The notes: a model not told the origin generated them from the sequence alone. DNA of 64,000 nucleotides from Sebastes aleutianus (GCA_916700875.1 CAKAKS010000034.1:15462695-15526694); one strand, 5' to 3'; positions 49,960 to 63,600 are shown, numbered from the stretch's first letter. Made by a program: numbers and translations.

Positions 49960-50524
49960 GGCTGTTCCTCACTCAGTACTGCCCCTACAGGCAGACGCGG
50001 GAGTACTAATACGTAACTAGAGGGAAAAATTATCATTTGGTGTATAACCTTTGTATTAAGTGTGATTCTCTGTGTTATACTGTTTCGTAGAAGGCATGAC
50101 TGGCTCCCTTTCCGCTGAACTATACTCGAACCCCTGATACTATAAATGAACTGTCCTTTTCTATACAATGCCTGATCTGTATAAATGGATATAAAAGGAT
50201 GAAATATAGCCTAGCCTGCACATTAACTCTTCTCTTTCATGTCTGAGACAGAGTGTGCCTTCATTTAGGGAAATTCCCTGCTTGAAAGTGTGCCTTCATT
50301 TATAGTATGTAATCAAATAAATGTAACCAATGTAACCATTGACTATTTGTTCTTTGTTGTTATGCATATAAAAACCCTGGTGAGGATGCACTCGGCATCG
50401 ATTCCTCGGCAGTCGCTGACTGTCACTTTAGAGGTTTCGGTCCTTTTGCGCAAAAGCTAAATAAATATACAAAGATAAATTTCTCTTTGTTGGTCTCCCT
50501 TATTCGGTCAAATTTCCACCACAG
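49960..50524 (+). mobile_element. Candidate solo LTR of an endogenous retroelement
   Basis: LTR-like order of signals on the plus strand: a TATA box in GCATATAAAAACC (about 50364-50376), a short GC-richer R-like region (GGCATCGATTCCTCGGCAGT), AATAAA at about 50460, and an end in CAAATTTCCACCACA (to about 50524), a form I associate with fish LTRs. No internal gag/pol and no second LTR were seen. The left boundary and target duplication are uncertain. Confidence 0.4.
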
Positions 50525-51224
50525 TAACAAATATAGAAACTGTAAAGTTCACCTGTTTCTCCTTTGTGCTGTTTTATTTTAATCAAAAGAAACTCAACTG
50601 AGATTAAAAGAATCACTTTTAATCTATTCCTCTTTAAACTTGCCACTTAACTTGTGAGACTATTATGCTGCTTGTGATAATGATCATTCTGTCCGTGAGG
50701 CCGCTCGTAGTGCCCTCTTGCCCCGGATGAGTTGTAATGTCATTTCTCATCAGAGAGTGATGCAAATCTCTGTGTCTGTAATGATTTACCCAGACATCAA
50801 TATGTGCTTAACCTGCTGTCCAAACCTGAGTATCATCAGTTCTGTCATTACGAGAACACTGACTGAAGACAGAGGTCACTGCTTCACTAGAGCCTCTGGC
50901 TGTGCTGCTGTTCTGTAGATGAGAACACTGGTACATGTGGCTGCGTGACCCTTTATAGTAATGAACCCTCATTACAGGTTGTCTTTGAGCTGGTAGCAGT
51001 CCAGTCAAACAGTGATTTTCCCTTCTATCATTGTTTCATTTATTTCTTTTACAACAAGCAAGGCAAAAGAGAAAAAATAAACAATTTTGTTCCCCAATTT
51101 TTTTTTTCCTTCCCCTGTCTTGTTAATCCTTTTGCAACCCTTCAGGTTTTTCTTGTGACGCCTTGAAGGGTTATCAGGTTGGGAACCACTGGTCTAAAGG
51201 TGACAGGTATGGGTGAGTTGGGGG

Positions 51225-51345
51225 CAGTTCTAAATAAAGGATAATGTACAGCTAGCGGGTCATTGTTGTAAAATAAACCCTGACAAGCATCGCACTGAAG
51301 GGGTTTATTTCACAACAATTACTTTACTTTATCATTACAACTGCA
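51225..51345. repeat. Fragment of the repeat at 45585
   Basis: Shares GGATAATGTA.AGCTAG.GGGTCATTGTTG and GGGGTTTATTTCACAACAAT with the element near 45830-45910. Confidence 0.65.
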
Positions 51346-51719
51346 GCCTAGAAGAGCAACATAGCTACTAATTCATATTGGAGGACCAATTACTTTGAAA
51401 AAACACATTGCGTCCTCACAATCTTACATATTTGGAGCACATCCTCGCTGGTTTATGTGATAGTGACGTCTTTTAGTTTTATGCAAAATACTTGCACATA
51501 GATATTTATCAGTATACAAACAGGACAGAGTACAAAGACACAGAAGAGGAATTTAAAAAATAACATTGAAGCTGCACTAAGAATCATCATGGAGCCTAAA
51601 GTATGGACACAGAGAAGACATGTCATCTATCTGTAGGCCTTTTTCATAGAAGACATGTTGACATGTCGCAGTAAGAAAAGCACTGGTGTAAATAATAAAA
51701 TTAACAATAGCTGACTTCC

Positions 51720-51882
51720 ATGAAGCTGCACTTTATGATCTATTGATCTATTTATTTGTCTATATTTTGATGCGAATGTTTTTATTTTTTTTTACTTGCT
51801 TTTACTGTCAAGAGCTGCTAAACTGTTTTTCGTTGTTTTTCCATGACAATGACAATAAAGTCTCTATCTACCTGAATATAAC
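51720..51882 (+). mobile_element. LINE 3' end
   Basis: GCTGCACTTTATGATCTATT through CCATGACAATGACAATAAAG followed by TCTCTATCTACC resembles the 3' terminus of teleost L2/Rex-like LINEs. No coding remnant is visible upstream. Confidence 0.5.
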
Positions 51883-54228
51883 GCAGCATTGTTAATGTTA
51901 TCAGTAACACTTGTGCTTTTCTTACTATGACAAGTCAAATGTCTGCTGTGAAAAATGTCTATTTGGCAATAACTCACAGAACACGGTTCAGGACAGTTTC
52001 TTATCGCCACCCATTTCTGTGAGAACTTTTCTGGTCTCCTTTAGAACTTGATTAATATTCAACAAATACTAAAACATACAGTATGAGGAAAACAAGGAAG
52101 ACTTATCAATTGTATAGTAAGTATGTACACACGCATGTCCAGGTTGTACATGACACAATGTGAGAAAAGTACACCATCAAGAGGAAGTTGGAGGTTTGGT
52201 TGTCTTGTGAAATGGCAAAAAGAGGCAAATTAGGGAAATTCATGTTATTATGTGTGCAAACAAGGCAACCTAAAATGCTGAATAGACAAGTCAGTTATGC
52301 AGTGTCAGCCGCCATGTAATCGGACAGGAAGAGAAAATTAACTGAAAAAAACACCTTGGGGATAACAGTCAACAGATGTCATCGGATTTAACCTACTTGC
52401 TGTGTATGCAATTTATTTTATTGTATTAGTTTTGCATACTGAATGTAAAAAAATATATAAAAAGCCAAAAGTTGTTGTTGTTGTCCCTAGCCAGATATTA
52501 AAAAGTCACCTAAAAAAGTAAAAAGAAAACTAGATGTCTTGCAAAATCCATATACATAACTTAATAAATATGTACAAAATAGTACAGTACACATCCACCA
52601 ATAAATAATGCCACCATAACACATGGTAGTTAGCTAAAAAGAAAAAAACAAACAGTAGTTTATGGGTGAAATTATGCCAATTAATTCTGTTGAAATATGA
52701 ACACATTCCTTGATATTGATAATTTTGCATCCGGCTGTTCAACATTTTCTTTTGGGGCACTTTGAGAACGGTTGGGGCTCTTCTCGCAACATCGGATGCA
52801 TTTAAAAGGAACTGTACTGCAGCATTGTGAGTAACAGGAACTGAACAAGCACAAAAAATACTGAGGCTCAGACTTTCAAGGGGAGGTGTTAGCCACGTTG
52901 AAAAAAAGGGTCTTTTGGCTCAGTCCATAAATATCCTGTTATTCTGATGAGCAAAAAAACGGCATCAACCCATTTTGTAAGGTAAGAAGATTATTTGTAA
53001 AATATGATATTTCACTGATTTTGGGTTAAAAAAAAGTCATTTTAAAGCTGCATAATATTAATAATAATTGCAACAAAATCAAGGTCTTGGATCACATTGT
53101 GAGAAAAAAATAAAATGCCAACATATTAACCAGGACTAACCATATTAAGGTGTGATGCATGATGCATCAAATTGCTATTTTCTTTACATGTTTGAAAATG
53201 CATAATTAATGCCAGGATTACAATTGAACTAAGAATGCCACTGCAAAGCAAAGCTCGTATTTATAATGGAACTGAATGTGGTTTTGCATTCATATTTTTC
53301 TTTTTCAAATTGAAGGTACAAAATTGAACACAAAAGTATGTAAAAGTTCCTGAAACAGTGTAAGATCTTGAACTATTCACAATATAGTGCCATTTTTATT
53401 TAATTTCATTAAGTGGCATATTAGTACTCATGTAGTCTATGGAGGCTTTCTTAATGATCTTACGATATGTTGCGTATGCAGCAAATAAACTGCAAAGTGG
53501 CAATTTTATTGAAGTCAGTTCGTCATTGAAATGGAAAGAAAGGGGGGAAATGTCTGTGCTTTGTACAAATTCAACATAAAAGGGTCGCTGTGAATGATAA
53601 CCCGAGTTGGGAGGGGACATTGGGAGTCGGTGGTCACCTCTTGACATTCGTTCATGACAACTCTCCTTTTGATCTACATTCCCCTGTTATTTTTCTGCAG
53701 TTGATCATTTGTTGTGTCCATAAATCAGCGTTACTATCATTAATACCAGCATTATGTTACATGTGGGTGTGTTTTCCTGTTAAATGTAATGTCTTTTTCA
53801 AATAGTAATGTAGATATTGTGTAAAACAAAATGACATCTCCTCCTCAAATGTCATCCCCTGTCTTTAATGATTGATCAAAATGTCAACATGCGTCCAGTT
53901 TGCAGTCCAAGTCCAGGCAGCCCTTTTTATTCATGACAATTACTGGATCAGTACATGGGGCGTCTATGCTTTGGCTGATGTAATCAGCTTTTTATTTTGA
54001 ATTGTGAGTTCATTTAAATAGTTGCCCTTGTTGGATTTAAAAGGTAAGAGGGTTACTTAATCTCCTTTGCAGATTTTGGTCAGAAAAAAACTGGATGGCT
54101 TCCAAAAATCCACCAGCTTCTCATGTTCTGCCGTAGACAGACGAGATAGTAAAGTAACACCCTTTTTAACAATACTTTTTTTTTTTTACTGTACCTTGAC
54201 AGCATTTGATCTACTTTGAAGACACAAC
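51883..54228. other. Spacer and promoter region of the SRCR receptor gene
   Basis: No exon recognised. The segment just upstream of 54229 should contain the promoter and 5' UTR; no TATA box or other strong element is assigned. Confidence 0.4.
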
Positions 54229-54639
54229 ATGATCTTCAATTCTGCTGAGAAACTACATTTTGTTTTGTATTTGTCAATAGGTGAGTTTCTGACTATCTTT
54301 CTTATCATGTGAATACAGTTAATAGTTTGGTTGCATGCTTTGAGAACCATGAGAAAGATAAAGAGAAGTGAAAGTCTCATAGTTGGTATTCAAAGAATTT
54401 TTTTTTGTTTTGTTATCAAATGTTATTTCTTTGATCAATTTGACAAAGTTCATGTTGGACAATTATGAAGTTTGTATTTTTGTAACTTCATGGTAGCCTA
54501 CATTGCAAGGGTCTTATCCTGATACATAATAAATTTGATAAATTACATCACTGACTGCTGTGTATTTATTATTGTTTTAGACTGAACATTTTACTATATG
54601 TTTCTGCTGTAGGTCTACTGAGTCTACTGCTGCTTACAG
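54229..54639 (+). other. Signal-peptide exons 1 and 2 of the SRCR receptor
   Basis: ATG at 54229 opens a 52-base exon that ends phase 1 at 54280 before GTGAGT. Exon 2 is only 27 bases (54613-54639) and encodes LLSLLLLT, ending phase 1. Joined, they give a short N-region and a hydrophobic core running straight into ECDKIRLVG of SRCR1. Exon 2 is supported by its acceptor, phase and leucine-rich content; exon 1 is the only upstream ATG found that fits the required phase with a strong donor. Confidence 0.6.
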
Positions 54640-57600
54640 GTCAGTAAGTTATGTTTTTTTATACCTGAAAACACATGCATATTAATCAGATATTTAGATT
54701 TTAAACCTCGATCTAGTAAAAAAGGACTTTTTGTTATTGATTTCATGGTGCCTTCATTTTTCTTTTCTAGAATGTGACAAAATTAGGCTGGTTGGCGCCT
54801 CTTCGCGTTGCTCTGGTAGACTGGAGGTCTACAACCAAGACAGTTGGGGAACGGTGTGTGATGATTTCTGGACCATTACCAACGCTGAGGTGGTGTGTCG
54901 AGAGTTAAACTGCGGGACAGTTCTTGAGGCCAAAAAAGCTGCCTTTTTTGGGGAGGGAAAGAACATGATCTGGCTGGATGATGTGCAGTGTACTGGTAGT
55001 GAGTCTTCTGTCCTCAAGTGCCCTCACAAACAGTTTGGGGACAATAACTGTGGCCACAGTGAAGACGCTGGGGTTATCTGTTCAGGTAAGACTGAGTTCA
55101 TTCACTTTTATCAGTTATGTTTGCTTTACTTGACCCACTTGTGTTTTATTCAAAGTTGAATTACCAGTAGGATACCACTCAATTAGACGCTTAAACAAAC
55201 ATGCTTATTTGTTTGCTCGCAAAGAGTTGAGAAGATTGATAGCACACTCAGTATATATAAGGCTACAGTGTTAATTGGTGAGCTTTAGAGGTGCTGGTAG
55301 TTGGATTTTGTCACCTTCAGACAGAGCCACTCTAGCTGTATCCGTCTGTTTCCAGTGTTTCTGCTAAGCTAAGATAATTGGCTGCTGGCTGTAGCTTTTG
55401 TTTATCGAGTAAATATGAGAGTGGTAAGTGTCAGTAGTGAATAAGCTTATTTCCAAAATGTTGAAATTCTGCTTTAAATATCTATTCGTCATTAACCTAA
55501 AACAGAGTTAGGTCTGCATTACAAGGCCCTTCCTCAATAAATTGGGAAATACAGCTGTGGAGAAAAGCAGCTAACGCAGCATTTATCTGAGCAACTGATC
55601 ATATTATTGCATCAACAAACCCTGTGATTGCATTATTTCACAATTTGTTCTCTACTTTAAGATGATTTATACCTGTGGCGGTTAATGCTGTTGCAGCAGT
55701 AGCACAACCACAAGGTCAGCACATGACCAGTTGCTGCAAAGGTTCAAAAGTTCAAATGGCAGGAGGTAGAGAAGGGAGATAAACCAAACTTCACAGTCAC
55801 CAGCTGACTTAATTTTTTTTTTATATATCATGTCGGTATGTTTGGTGAAAAGTCATCATGCACTCACACGCTTCCACTTCATGTCACCTTCGCTCTACAT
55901 CTTCATTCAAAACAAAGCAACCTGAGTGCTTATGCTTTGCTATGATAGTGTTGAGTGGTATTTTAAAAGATTTAAATATTTAAAGGAGTGATCCAACAAT
56001 TTAGTGTTGTACTTCCATAAAGTTGGAGGTCAGATTAAAAAAAGAATGGTCAAAATCAAAGGCGCAGAGGCAGAGATATCCTGACTTTTAGTCCCAGGTA
56101 TAGATCAAGTTCCAAAAATGCTGGATCCTACATTTCCCATAATGCAACTCCTCTTAATAAGGTACTCCTCATGACAAGTAAACAGTACTTGATGTGTAAA
56201 AATGGTTGAGTGTCCCCTTAAAATATATTTCTGAACCTGGGGTGGAAATTGCACAAGTTTAGTTGCATGGCTTTAGCCGTATGGAGAGCTATTTGTGCTA
56301 TTCAACAGTTTACAGTATATTTATTTGTTAGGTCTTGTTACTGTTCAATACAAAGATTTAAAGGCACTATTTTCTCAATGAGCTTCTTAGCTTCAGCGAT
56401 GTGTTCCTGTACGAACGCAAAAGTTATTTTAATTGAGAGATTTCTGTATTTCTCTTTCTGTTTGAGCTCTTTTCACTGGCTGGTTAGCTTAGCACTTTTG
56501 TTTTTGTACAGATTAAACAAACAAGATATAACATGAAAGTTTTTGTTAACATCAGACAGAGCTAGACTAGCTGTTTCTATGCTAAGCTAAGCTAAACTAA
56601 GCTTAGCTAAACTAAGCTAAACTCAGCTAAACTAAGCTAAGCTAAACTAAGCTAAGCTAAGCTAAGCTAAGCTAAACTAAGCCAAGCGGCTCCTGGCTTC
56701 ATAATTAGTGTACGGAGTATCTATATCAAAGAGTATAGAAACAAAGAGACGAAACTCCGGTGTTTTTTGACAACAGCCGCTGCTGCCATTTTGGACTGAA
56801 ACAACTTATTATATTTATAATATTTTATTGTTCAGCACAGGCCATTTCAGTAGAATATGACAATAGAATAGGAATCATTTTGTTTTACTTTAGAACGACA
56901 CTTTTTAGGCGGACGTTTTACTGGCGTCCGGTAGTTGCTTTCAGTCCAAAACGGCGGAAGCGTAGCTTTGCTGCTGGACGCTGATATTGCAATGGAACAA
57001 ACAATTGATTTTCACTTCTTGGCAATATACGCTCTTTGTCTATTTTCTTGGTTGGAAGCAGTTACTTCCTGAAGTTTCTGCTGGTTTCCTGGCAACTGCT
57101 CAGACCAAATAAATAGTACAGCAGATAACACCCCATAAAATGGTTGTCATTCACTTACACTTTTCGTACAGATTAAACAAATGGGAATATGTTAATAGTG
57201 AGTTGTAGAAGAGCTGGTAGGCAGATTTTGTTAAAACGTTGGACAGAGCCCGGCTAGCTGTTCCCCCCGGTTCCATTTTTTTTGCCAAGCTAAGCTAACC
57301 GTCTCCTGGCTTCATATTTAATGGACAGACATGAGAATTGCATCAATGTTGTCAACAAAATTCCAACGGCAAGCAAAAATGTAATTTTCCAAATGTCAAA
57401 CATTTGTTTAACATGAAAAAGGCTTGGGCCTAGACATTTGTTATTTTCAAAGTTCTTACACACAATCACAAGATGATTTTATTTAAATTCCTATCTACCT
57501 ATCTATCATTTGCAGAACATGTGAGGGTGGTCAACGGAAGCAATCGATGTAGTGGCCGAGTGGAAGTCTACAATGATAGCAACTGGAAACGAGTGTGCAG

Positions 57601-60600
57601 CAGTGACTGGTCCATGGCAGATGCTGAAGTGGTGTGCCGAGAGATTAACTGCGGCAATCCTACCTTTCAGACTGAAGTGCTACATTTTGGAGAGGCACGT
57701 AACGTGGGTGGCATCAAACCCAACTGTGTTGGAAATGAGAGCTCCATCTCACAGTGCACACTTCAGGATAGCAAGGAAAGCTGTGTAGATGCTACTATTC
57801 TCTGTACAAGTAAGTCACCTATGTGTTCAGACTACATTAGTAATTTTGTGTTGAACTTTACATGGTCATATCTGCTGTTCTGGATGGTTTCTGAATTAAC
57901 GTGACTTTTTTTTTCCTTAACCACCTAAACTGACAGACAGTAAACCAATTCGGCTGGTGAACGGTACTAATCGGTGCTCTGGTCGAGTGGAAGTCTACCA
58001 CGAAGGACAGTGGGGAACGATCTGTGACGACAGATGGGGGATGCCGGAAGCAGCTGTTGTATGTCGAGAGATGGACTGTGGGAATGCTCTCTCGGTCAAG
58101 TACAAGTCCTACTTCGGCAGAGGTCGGGATCAGGTTTGGTTGGACGACGTTGAGTGCACTGGTCATGAGAAGACCCTTGGTGACTGCCCGCACAGAGGTT
58201 TTGGACAACACGACTGTGACCACAATGAAGATGCTAGTGTTATATGCTCAGGTAACACATGCTGTACTGTTTCTTTCTCAAAGTACAATTGGAAATCCAA
58301 GAGGGATTCATAAATGTGCATTTGTATGCAATGGTGATGTATAGCCATTTCTGGAAAGTATTGATTGGTTTTCGCATGCATGTCTGCTGTTGATATACCT
58401 ACTGTATCGGCACTCAAACCCCTGCTGATATTTTCTGAGGAGTTTTCTTGAACATTACTTCCCAATTTCACTAGAAAAATCCTCCTGTAGCCTGTCGCAA
58501 TCATCCTTTGCAGTTCCTCTGTTTTTGGTTGTTCTTTGTTGCAATACCACATATTCAGAAGCAGCGCAATCTGTCCTGCTTACCACAAATCCTATCATGT
58601 GAACAAAATGTCATTACTGAAATATTAATATTATTTTCTCTTGCACATTTTAAATACAATACCTCTTCTAAACTGCTTTCCAGATTCAGTCAGATTGTTC
58701 AATGGTACTGACAGCTGCTCTGGCAGAGTGGAGGTCTTTCACGACGGCCGATGGGGGAAAATTTGTAACAACTGGGGCGTTGCAGAGGCTGCGGTGGTGT
58801 GTAAGGAACTCAGTTGTGGAACTCCCAAAAAAAACCAAGAAACCTTCAACTTTGGTGACAGCGGACTGAGAGGGTATACAAGTAGATGCTCTGGCAATGT
58901 GAGCTCCATCTCCCAATGCACACTTGAATTACACGCAGGGGCATGTGAAGGTGTTTCTCTTTCATGTGCAGGTAAGACACAAAAGACTGGGATATACTGT
59001 ACTGTAGCACAACTAGGATAGAAAAGGACACATGATTATTAAAAACAAGGTTGGCTTATGTGTATTAAAGCAGCAGTAGGTAGAATTGGAACTAAATATG
59101 ATTTAAAATAATGATAATTTATAAAATAATGATTATGAATATGAATGAATAATGAATGCATATTTTGGTCTGATGGTGGCAACTAAGTAACTACCTCAAT
59201 AACCACTAAACTGAGTGCATTCAACAGTCCAGATAAAGCCTAATGTTTTGTAATTTGACTTTAGCTTGTGAGTAGCTTGTGTAGTTTGCCTTGGATTAAC
59301 ATTGATGAACCTCTCCTCAGGTGAGCCACCGCTAAGGCTTGCCAATGGCACTGACCGATGCTCTGGTAGAGTGGAGGTTCAGCATGACGGCCAGTGGGGA
59401 ACAGTGTGTGATGATGAGTGGGACATCAGAGATGCTCAGGTGGTGTGCAGAGCCATGGACTGTGGGACAGCCCAGACAGCCAAATCCAGGGCCTTCTTTG
59501 GCGAAGGCCAAGGAGACATCTGGTTGGATGATGTAGGCTGTGTCGGGAATGAGACGTCCCTTTTGCACTGTCGACATCCCACCCTCGGAGAAAACAACTG
59601 TGGTCACGGTGAAGATGCTGGTGTGGTGTGCTCAGGTATCATCTCGGTTATTACTCTGTTGTTAAACTTTATTTTACATAGTGTTTTTAATGCTTACATT
59701 TATCTGTCACACTTAATGAGTTATTTCTATGACTATATCAATCAGAATATGACATAAAATTTGAATCAACCAGATATTTCTTTGTCCAAACACCAACTAA
59801 GACTGATTCTCTCCCCCTTGCTTTCCAGCTGACATTAGACTGATCAATGGGACTAACCAGTGTTCAGGCAGAGTGGAGTTCCACCATGGTGGCCAATGGT
59901 CACCAGCATATAATGTTAATTGGGGAATGAATGAAGCAACAGTGGTGTGCAGAGAGATGAATTGTGGAGATCCCGTCAAGTTCACGGGATCATATGGTCA
60001 AGGCGGACATCCGAGAGGTTATAAGATCACTTGTAGCGGTAGAGAGAGCTCTCTCGCACAGTGCACACTTAGAGACTATGTCAGGACCGCCCAAGATCGC
60101 ATTGAAGAGGCATCTGTTGAATGTTCAGGTAAGACTTGAAGCTGAATTGAAATTTGAATTCCCTCTCCAAATGGCTCTAGAGAGGGCCATTCGTGTTTTC
60201 GCGTTGGCCACCGTAGCTCTCCAACACGCTTGGCACACTGGAGAGGCTTCAGTTGGTTGCAAACTCCTCACCTCACAGCTAGATACCACCTGATCCTACA
60301 CACTGGACCTTTAAATCAAATTATTTTGTGTCTTTTATTTTATGTAATTATTAATGTATGTAGCTATAAAATGCAGCTTTCTCTTAATATTATATTGCAA
60401 ATTTAACATTCTCCTTGTGTGAGGGAGCTACGTAACATCCTGTTATAAATTTTGTCATTGACGACGGCAAAAAGATAAAAATATTTAACGTCGCCGGTAT
60501 TCTCTGCTGGCCTCCCCTAATTTTACAGTCTCGTCCACTAAAATGATATCAGGTTTGCCGTCTTTTGTCGGCCTGATTCCATCTGTGTGTTCCAATACCC

Positions 60601-63600
60601 ATACTACCATACTATTTAGTATGTAAGAAAAAGATTTAGTACGTCCCAATACATAGTATGTGGAATACAATATGCCAAAATACCAGGATGTCTTACTACA
60701 TCCGTTCATATTTTGCAGTATGCAAGCCAGCATGCCTTTCTGGCTATTGTGACCCACAATTAACTGCTTGTGTTTCAGTTGTAATTTAATCAATATTACA
60801 AATTATATCTGGCACCAGTCAAATTAAAGTAGACATTGTCAGTCGGTACCAAAAATTAACACTAATGTTGGGAGCGCTTTCACAGCACGAAAATAAATAA
60901 AACCACAATTTCTTCTTTTAGGTCATTACAATTCTGACCAAAAACGTACACAAATAAAAAACAAACTCCAAAGTTGGACTGTACATTCATATCACAACTG
61001 TCAATTTCAGGCAATGTGAAGTTGACCGATGGACACAGTCGTTGCAGTGGAAGAGTGGAGTTCTTCGACAAAGGCCAGTGGGGGAATGTGTGTGGTGAAT
61101 CCTGGGATGTGAATGATGCGAATGTGGTGTGCAGACAGATGGACTGCGGGAGGACTCATAAGATTACCACCATGACTGAATATGGCCATGGCTCGGGACA
61201 GACCTGGATCGATCAAATTGAATGCAATGGATTGGAGTCAACGCTGAGTCAGTGCCCGCAGAGTCCGTTTAGAAACAGATCTTGCAACACCACCTCAGTT
61301 GCTGGTGTTGTCTGCACGGGTAAGAAAAAGCATACAAAAAAAGACAAAGAGATAATACAGTCTTGTTTGTTGTTGTTCAGTTGTATCTCTCCTAATTCTT
61401 TAGTTTTGCAAAACGTGTTGCCTCTTTCAATCTCTACATTGCATTGTGTGCAATGTAGGGAACAAGAAAGTACATCACTAGTGTTTTTCTTTCATTATTA
61501 TTTATCTGCCATGTCTTTGACTACATCAAATTGAATTTGAAATGTCTGATGCTGTATAATCATTTTAGTTTACTTGACTTCACAGGAAGTTTGGAGGTCC
61601 GGTTGGCCAATGGTAAGGATGAGTGCGCTGGCAGAGTAGAGGTGCGTCATGGCGACGTGTGGCAAACGGTGTGTGACACAGACTGGAACCTGAGTAAAGC
61701 TCAGGTGGTGTGCGAGCAGCTGGAATGCGGAAATGCATTGAACGCTCCCGGCGCCGCCCATTTTGGCCAAGGCAGTGGATCGGTAGTGGAGGCTAGCAAT
61801 TCATGTTTTGACAATGGGACGTCTCTTCGGCAATGCTCAGTCAAAGGTTTCAGAGGATCAAGTTGTGGGCACGAGCTTGATGCTGGCGCTCTCTGTGCAG
61901 GTAAAGCCTTTTAAATGATCTGTTCAAAACAAATAATATAATATCATCAGCATTTGTTTCACAATTGTATTCTGTTTACACATACAGTAAACACAGCTAC
62001 CCTAAATGAATTATAAATCAGATATAATGTGCTTTAGAGGTGCTGTTAGACAGGTTTTGTTTCTTTCTGACAGAGCCAGGCTAGCTGGTTCCCTGTTTCC
62101 AGTCTTTATGCTAAGCTAAGCTAATCGGACATTTATTGTAACTAACGCTCAGCACGAAAGCGGATTAGAATATTCCCAAAAATGTCAAACGATTGCTTTA
62201 ATGTTTCACTTGCATTACAAAAGTGACATACATCCAAGTCATATTTCACATCACTGTTTTTTTGTGAATCAACATTTTACCATTGCTGTTGAAATTAGCT
62301 TCTGATGTGATGTGTGTGATGTGACTTTGAAAATACAATGTATTCACTTTGTGCTTTAAAAGGAAAATGTATGTGTATTAATACATGCATATGAAATTCA
62401 AATACACCCTTAGAAATATATGAAAATGCATGTCTCAATGACTGTCCTTTGCATTTGTACTCACTTAATTTCTGTTTTCATATGCAGCACAGATTCGGTT
62501 GGTCGGAGGCTCAGGTCAATGCTCCGGTAGAGTGGAGATCTTCTATAAAAGCCAGTGGGGAACTGTGTGTGATGACGAATGGGAAATGAGCAATGCCGAT
62601 GTGGTATGTAGACAGCTTGGCTGCGGTCACGCAGTTTCTAATCCAGCAAGTGCCCACTTTGGTAGAGGCACTGGTCCAATATGGCTGGATAATGTGGGGT
62701 GTTCAGGCGAAGAGGTTGCTCTCACACATTGCAGGCATCCCGGTTTTGGAGAAAATAACTGCGGGCACGGTGAAGATGCTGGCGCTATCTGTTTAGGTAA
62801 GAGGTCTGGCTCATTTTGAATCTGTGAATGAAGTCATTAGTTCCCAGCTGGTGTTGGATGAAGCAGCGTTGGCTGTAATGACAAAACTTACTACAACGTA
62901 TTATCTGTTACAGGTGGTCTACAGAAGCCCCAAATCACTTTGAGTCCTTCTCCAGAGGTGAACTGGGGTGACAGAGTTGAGATCACCTGCACTATCGTAA
63001 CAGAACACTTGGGTGGGACATTCGTCCTGAAAAGGAGCCAAGACTCATTTAAAATGGAAAAATTCTCTGAGAACGAAGCTGCAACCTTTACCTTCCCTTC
63101 AGTGGACTTCATCCAGAAGGGGTCATACTTCTGTGAATATCAAAAGAAATTGCCCAATCAAGTCATCTATTATCCTCAAGGAAATATTGCTGAGCTCTCT
63201 GTCAAAGGTCAATAATTGGCTACTTTGCTTGAACACAATTGTTGGAAGTTTGTGCTGTGCAATATTGCAACCAGGTTTTATGATGAGTTTGTAAAAATTG
63301 GTCTTCTATTCTGCAGTGAAACTGGAGAAGCCCAGCATCTCCCTGACATCTCCTCATGCAATGGTGATCTACAGCCCTGACAAAATATCGGTCAACCAAG
63401 GCAGCAGCTTCTCTGTCACTTGCTCTATTCATTCCAGATATCCAGGGGGTTTCTTCTATCTGACAAGGACTGACACGAACACCTCTGAAGCGATCGAAGC
63501 ATTTGGCCACACTATCTTCTACCTGGCATACTTTGAATTCTCTGCAGTAGATCCTAAAATCCAAGGAGTGTATACATGTGTCTACGGCGTAAACATCTCC

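Noticed and set aside
60135..60310. A tenth SRCR-type exon or coding continuation after SRCR6
   Set aside because: The open frame to 60293 has no cysteine framework and corresponds to a dispersed repeat.
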